DNA of 64,000 nt from Cellulomonas alba (lineage in GTDB: Bacteria; Actinomycetota; Actinomycetes; Actinomycetales; Cellulomonadaceae), in contig NZ_JAUCGQ010000003.1 of assembly GCF_030362835.1 (NCBI RefSeq), forward strand, positions 62,001-126,000, written 5' to 3'. Below, piece after piece: positions 62,106 through 64,000 of the stretch. Position numbers and translations under genes: made by a program. The first letter of the stretch is position 1; each line of letters starts with the position of its first letter. The notes below the pieces were generated by a model, which worked only from the letters and a program-made list of their open reading frames with translations, did not search any database and was not told the origin of the DNA.

Positions 62106-62603
62106 TCAGGAGCTGGAGCCCGCCCGCGCCGCGACGAGCACGGCGACCAGGATCACCCAGATCACCAGACCGACGATGCCGAGGATGACGCCCGCCCGGC
62201 CCGCCGAGGCATTCGAGGCCTCGCCCCGTGCGACCGCCTGCTTGGACTTGTTGCCCAGCACGATCGCGACGATCCCGGTGACGAGCGAGCAGACCTGGAT
62301 CACCGCGAGGATCCCGAGCACGAGCGACCAGGTGCCGAGCGAGTTCTTCGCGGTCGGCGACGCGCCGTAGCCGGGCCCGTACGGCTGCGGGTAGTCCGGC
62401 CCTGCCGGGTACTGCGGCGCGGCGGGGTACGGCGACGCGCCGTAGGCGGGCGCCTGGGGCGCGCCGTACTGGGGTGCCTGGGGCGCGCCGTACTGGGGTG
62501 CCTCCGGAGCGCCGTAGGGCGTCTGAGGCTGCTGCGGCGTGCCCTCCGGCTGCTGCGGCTCGTTGTTGCCGTAGGGGTTCTGCGGCTCGTCGGGGGTCGT
62601 CAT
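62106..62603 (-). CDS. DUF4190 membrane protein with Pro/Gln/Tyr-rich N terminus
   Basis: The 165-residue protein starts with about 80 residues of low-complexity Pro/Gln/Tyr/Gly/Ala (APQYGAPQAPQYGAPQAP), encoded by a DNA tandem repeat, then a DUF4190-type tail: SLGTWSLVLGILAVIQVCSL, GIVAIVLGNKSKQAVARGEA, AGVILGIVGLVIWVILVAVL, two membrane helices. Function unknown. It sits between the HGxxPAAW gene (107 bases upstream) and DUF2752. Confidence 0.85.
   Translation of the reverse strand: MTTPDEPQNPYGNNEPQQPEGTPQQPQTPYGAPEAPQYGAPQAPQYGAPQAPAYGASPYPAAPQYPAGPDYPQPYGPGYGASPTAKNSLGTWSLVLGILAVIQVCSLVTGIVAIVLGNKSKQAVARGEASNASAGRAGVILGIVGLVIWVILVAVLVAARAGSSS
62452..62499 (-). repeat. 24-bp tandem repeat in the DUF4190 gene
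   Basis: Two exact 24-base copies (62452-62475 and 62476-62499), with a degenerate third to about 62520, encode the eight-residue repeat APQYGAPQ of the low-complexity N terminus. In-frame repeat length can vary between strains without breaking the frame. Confidence 0.85.
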
Positions 62604-62709
62604 CGGTCCTCCTGGAACGCCTGGGCCCCTGGTCGAGGGCCTGATCGGGACTGCGTCGTCCTTTGCGGTCCTGCTACGTGCTGACCACCTGCCGGCCGGG
62701 GCCGACCGG

Positions 62710-63015
62710 TCAGTGGCCCCCGGTGCGCGCCTGGCGCTCGAGCGTCTTGGCGCCGCCCTGGCCGTGGCCCGCGCCGCGGAGCACGAGACCCAGCACGATG
62801 CCGAGCAGGCAGATGCCGAGCCCCACCCAGAACAGCCACACGACGGCGAAGACCACCGCGAGCGCCGCCACGAGGCCGCCGGCGACGACGACCCAGGTGG
62901 TCGTCCAGGCCGCGAGCGTGCGCCCGTGGTTGGTCGGAGCTGCGCTCGGCGGCAGGTGGACCGACTCGGTGCGGGTCGGGTTCTGCGCGCGGTGCGCGAG
63001 CGAGTGATCAGCCAT
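62710..63015 (-). CDS. HGxxPAAW-family small membrane protein
   Basis: A 101-residue protein with the motif NHGRTLAAWTTTW that names the family, two membrane helices (VVVAGGLVAALAVVFAVVWLF; GLGICLLGIVLGLVL) and a basic tail. The function is unknown. It is conserved in actinobacterial trp operons as far as I recall. It lies 107 bases before DUF4190 and 90 bases after the Trp_oprn_chp gene on the minus strand. Confidence 0.85.
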   Translation of the reverse strand: MADHSLAHRAQNPTRTESVHLPPSAAPTNHGRTLAAWTTTWVVVAGGLVAALAVVFAVVWLFWVGLGICLLGIVLGLVLRGAGHGQGGAKTLERQARTGGH

Positions 63016-63105
63016 GACGTGGTGCTGCCCTTCGTGCTCGGTTCGTGCGCAACCCTATCCGACCAGCGGTGCGATCCCGCGCCGAGCGCGGCCGGGGCGC
63101 GGCCC

Positions 63106-63831
63106 TCAGGTCGGGTCCTCTCCCCTGCTCAGCGCGTCCCACGCGCTGCGCTCGTCAGGGCGCTCGGCGCCGCGCGCCGGAGCGGCCGCCTGCTCGTGAC
63201 GACGCGAGGGCCGGGCCCACGCGCGCGCCGCCCGCGGCAGCCACGCGCCGACGACGACCGCGACCGCGCCGAGCGTGACGGCGACCCACGGCCACGCGGT
63301 CGTCGTGACGCCGCCGACTACCTGCCCCACTCCCGTGGCGCCGGCGACGGCCTCGTGCACCGACGCGACGGGGTCGCGCACCACACCGATCGTCGCGGCG
63401 ACCACGAGCACGCCCGCGACGGCCACGACGAGAGCGACCACCCACCGGCCGGCGCGGCCGACGAGCGCAGCGGCCAGCGCGGACGCGGCGAGCACGAGCG
63501 CCGCGGCGAGCACCGCCGGCGCCGCGTCCGTGCCGCTGACGCGCACGTCCACGGTGCCGTGCAGCGCCTCGGTCCCGTGCGCGACGAACCACGTGGGCAG
63601 CGCGCTCACGGCCGTCGCACCGGCGAGGAGCAGGAGCAGCAGGACGGCGCGGCCGCGGCGCCCGCCGGCGCGGCGCGTCGGCCCGGGCACGGCCGGGGAG
63701 CTGCCCCCCGCACCGGGTGCCTCGGCGTCCACCGGCGTCGCGCGCGCGCCCTCCGGCGGCTGCGGCGTCACGCGCGCACCCTCCGGCGGCTGCGGGCGGG
63801 CGTCGTCGGGCTGGACCGGCTCGCCCGTCAC
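63106..63831 (-). CDS. Trp biosynthesis-associated membrane protein
   Basis: A 241-residue membrane protein of the actinobacterial family associated with tryptophan operons (Trp_oprn_chp). The N-terminal 55 residues are low-complexity Pro/Glu-rich with a 10-residue repeat ([10 protein letters not shown]); four hydrophobic helices follow ([78 protein letters not shown]). Its GTG overlaps the trpE stop by four bases (GTGA), so it is coupled to trpE. Role unknown; possibly export or a complex. Confidence 0.9.
   Translation of the reverse strand: MTGEPVQPDDARPQPPEGARVTPQPPEGARATPVDAEAPGAGGSSPAVPGPTRRAGGRRGRAVLLLLLLAGATAVSALPTWFVAHGTEALHGTVDVRVSGTDAAPAVLAAALVLAASALAAALVGRAGRWVVALVVAVAGVLVVAATIGVVRDPVASVHEAVAGATGVGQVVGGVTTTAWPWVAVTLGAVAVVVGAWLPRAARAWARPSRRHEQAAAPARGAERPDERSAWDALSRGEDPT
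63741..63800 (-). repeat. 30-bp imperfect direct repeat
   Basis: 63741-63770 and 63771-63800 share most bases (CTCCGGCGGCTGCGG core) and encode two copies of the PQPPEGAR unit in the N terminus of the trp-associated membrane protein. Confidence 0.7.
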
Positions 63832-64000
63832 GAACCCGCCCGGCGCAGGCGCGCCGCGAGCTGGACAGCGCGCACCGCCGCCGCGGCCTTGTTGCGCGAC
63901 TCGGCGTACTCGAGCGCCGGCACCGAGTCGGCGACGATGCCGCCGCCCGCCTGCACGCTCGCCCGGCCGTCGCGGATCAGGGCCGTGCGGATCGCGATCG
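63828..64000 (-). CDS. trpE: Anthranilate synthase component I, 3' part
   Basis: The window ends inside this gene; about 57 C-terminal residues are visible on the minus strand. They read [20 protein letters not shown], then [20 protein letters not shown], which is the TrpE chorismate-binding end (the AGGGIV, E-x-x-NK pattern). TrpE converts chorismate to anthranilate with TrpG. It starts the trp operon of the window. Confidence 0.95.
   Translation of the reverse strand, partial: IAIRTALIRDGRASVQAGGGIVADSVPALEYAESRNKAAAAVRAVQLAARLRRAGS

Overview
The window is a chromosomal segment of a very high-GC actinobacterium, most likely Micrococcales and plausibly Cellulomonas or a close relative. RbpA, WhiA, an actinobacterial-type S1, a PdtaR-type ANTAR regulator, an F-type NADPH-GOGAT, a trp-operon-associated membrane protein and an HGxxPAAW protein point to Actinobacteria; the genus is an inference from gene order and codon style. 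I see no phage, insertion sequence, integrase or CRISPR array. Most genes form conserved housekeeping blocks, with short accessory insertions between them.

Layout. 1-4485: the 3' end of pgl, then an accessory stretch (O-methyltransferase, MarR/MFS pair with a palindromic operator, cysteine-less isochorismatase-like hydrolase, TPR protein). 4534-9737 (minus strand): secG-rbpA and the glycolytic unit gap-pgk-tpiA, with whiA. 9786-13746 (minus): uvrC-rapZ-yvcK joined by 4-base overlaps and leading into whiA. 13903-22109: OsmC/DUF1990, uvrA with a LexA-type box, a GH15 glucanase, an acyl-CoA dehydrogenase, an aldo-keto reductase and a YciI protein. 22188-24415: two tandem TerC-family exporter genes behind a yybP-ykoY (manganese) riboswitch. 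24483-34585: uvrB, coaE, rpsA, pfkA and polA on the minus strand. 34604-43052: small accessory genes, the ANTAR regulator pdtaR, and an unusual short tRNA with anticodon CAA. 43080-50036: a class III nucleotidyl cyclase/AAA/TPR protein, divergent from a protein with a C-terminal cyclic-nucleotide-binding domain, then a SulP transporter. 50041-57589: pyk and gltBD. 57741-64000: lgt and the trp operon (trpE, four small membrane or unknown genes, trpC, trpB, trpA) on the minus strand.

How the genes work together. The window holds the lower glycolytic core (pfkA, tpiA, gap, pgk, pyk), all three nucleotide-excision-repair genes (uvrA, uvrB, uvrC) plus polA for gap filling, ammonia assimilation (gltBD) and tryptophan synthesis. 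Many genes have a TANNNT -10 element 6-7 nt before the start codon, implying frequent leaderless transcription.

The observations I consider most worth following are the manganese riboswitch and its apparent translational expression platform, the class I (short variable loop) tRNA with a Leu(CAA) anticodon, the divergent cyclase/cNMP-binding pair, and a protein with what looks like a catalytically degenerate Mrr-type nuclease domain.
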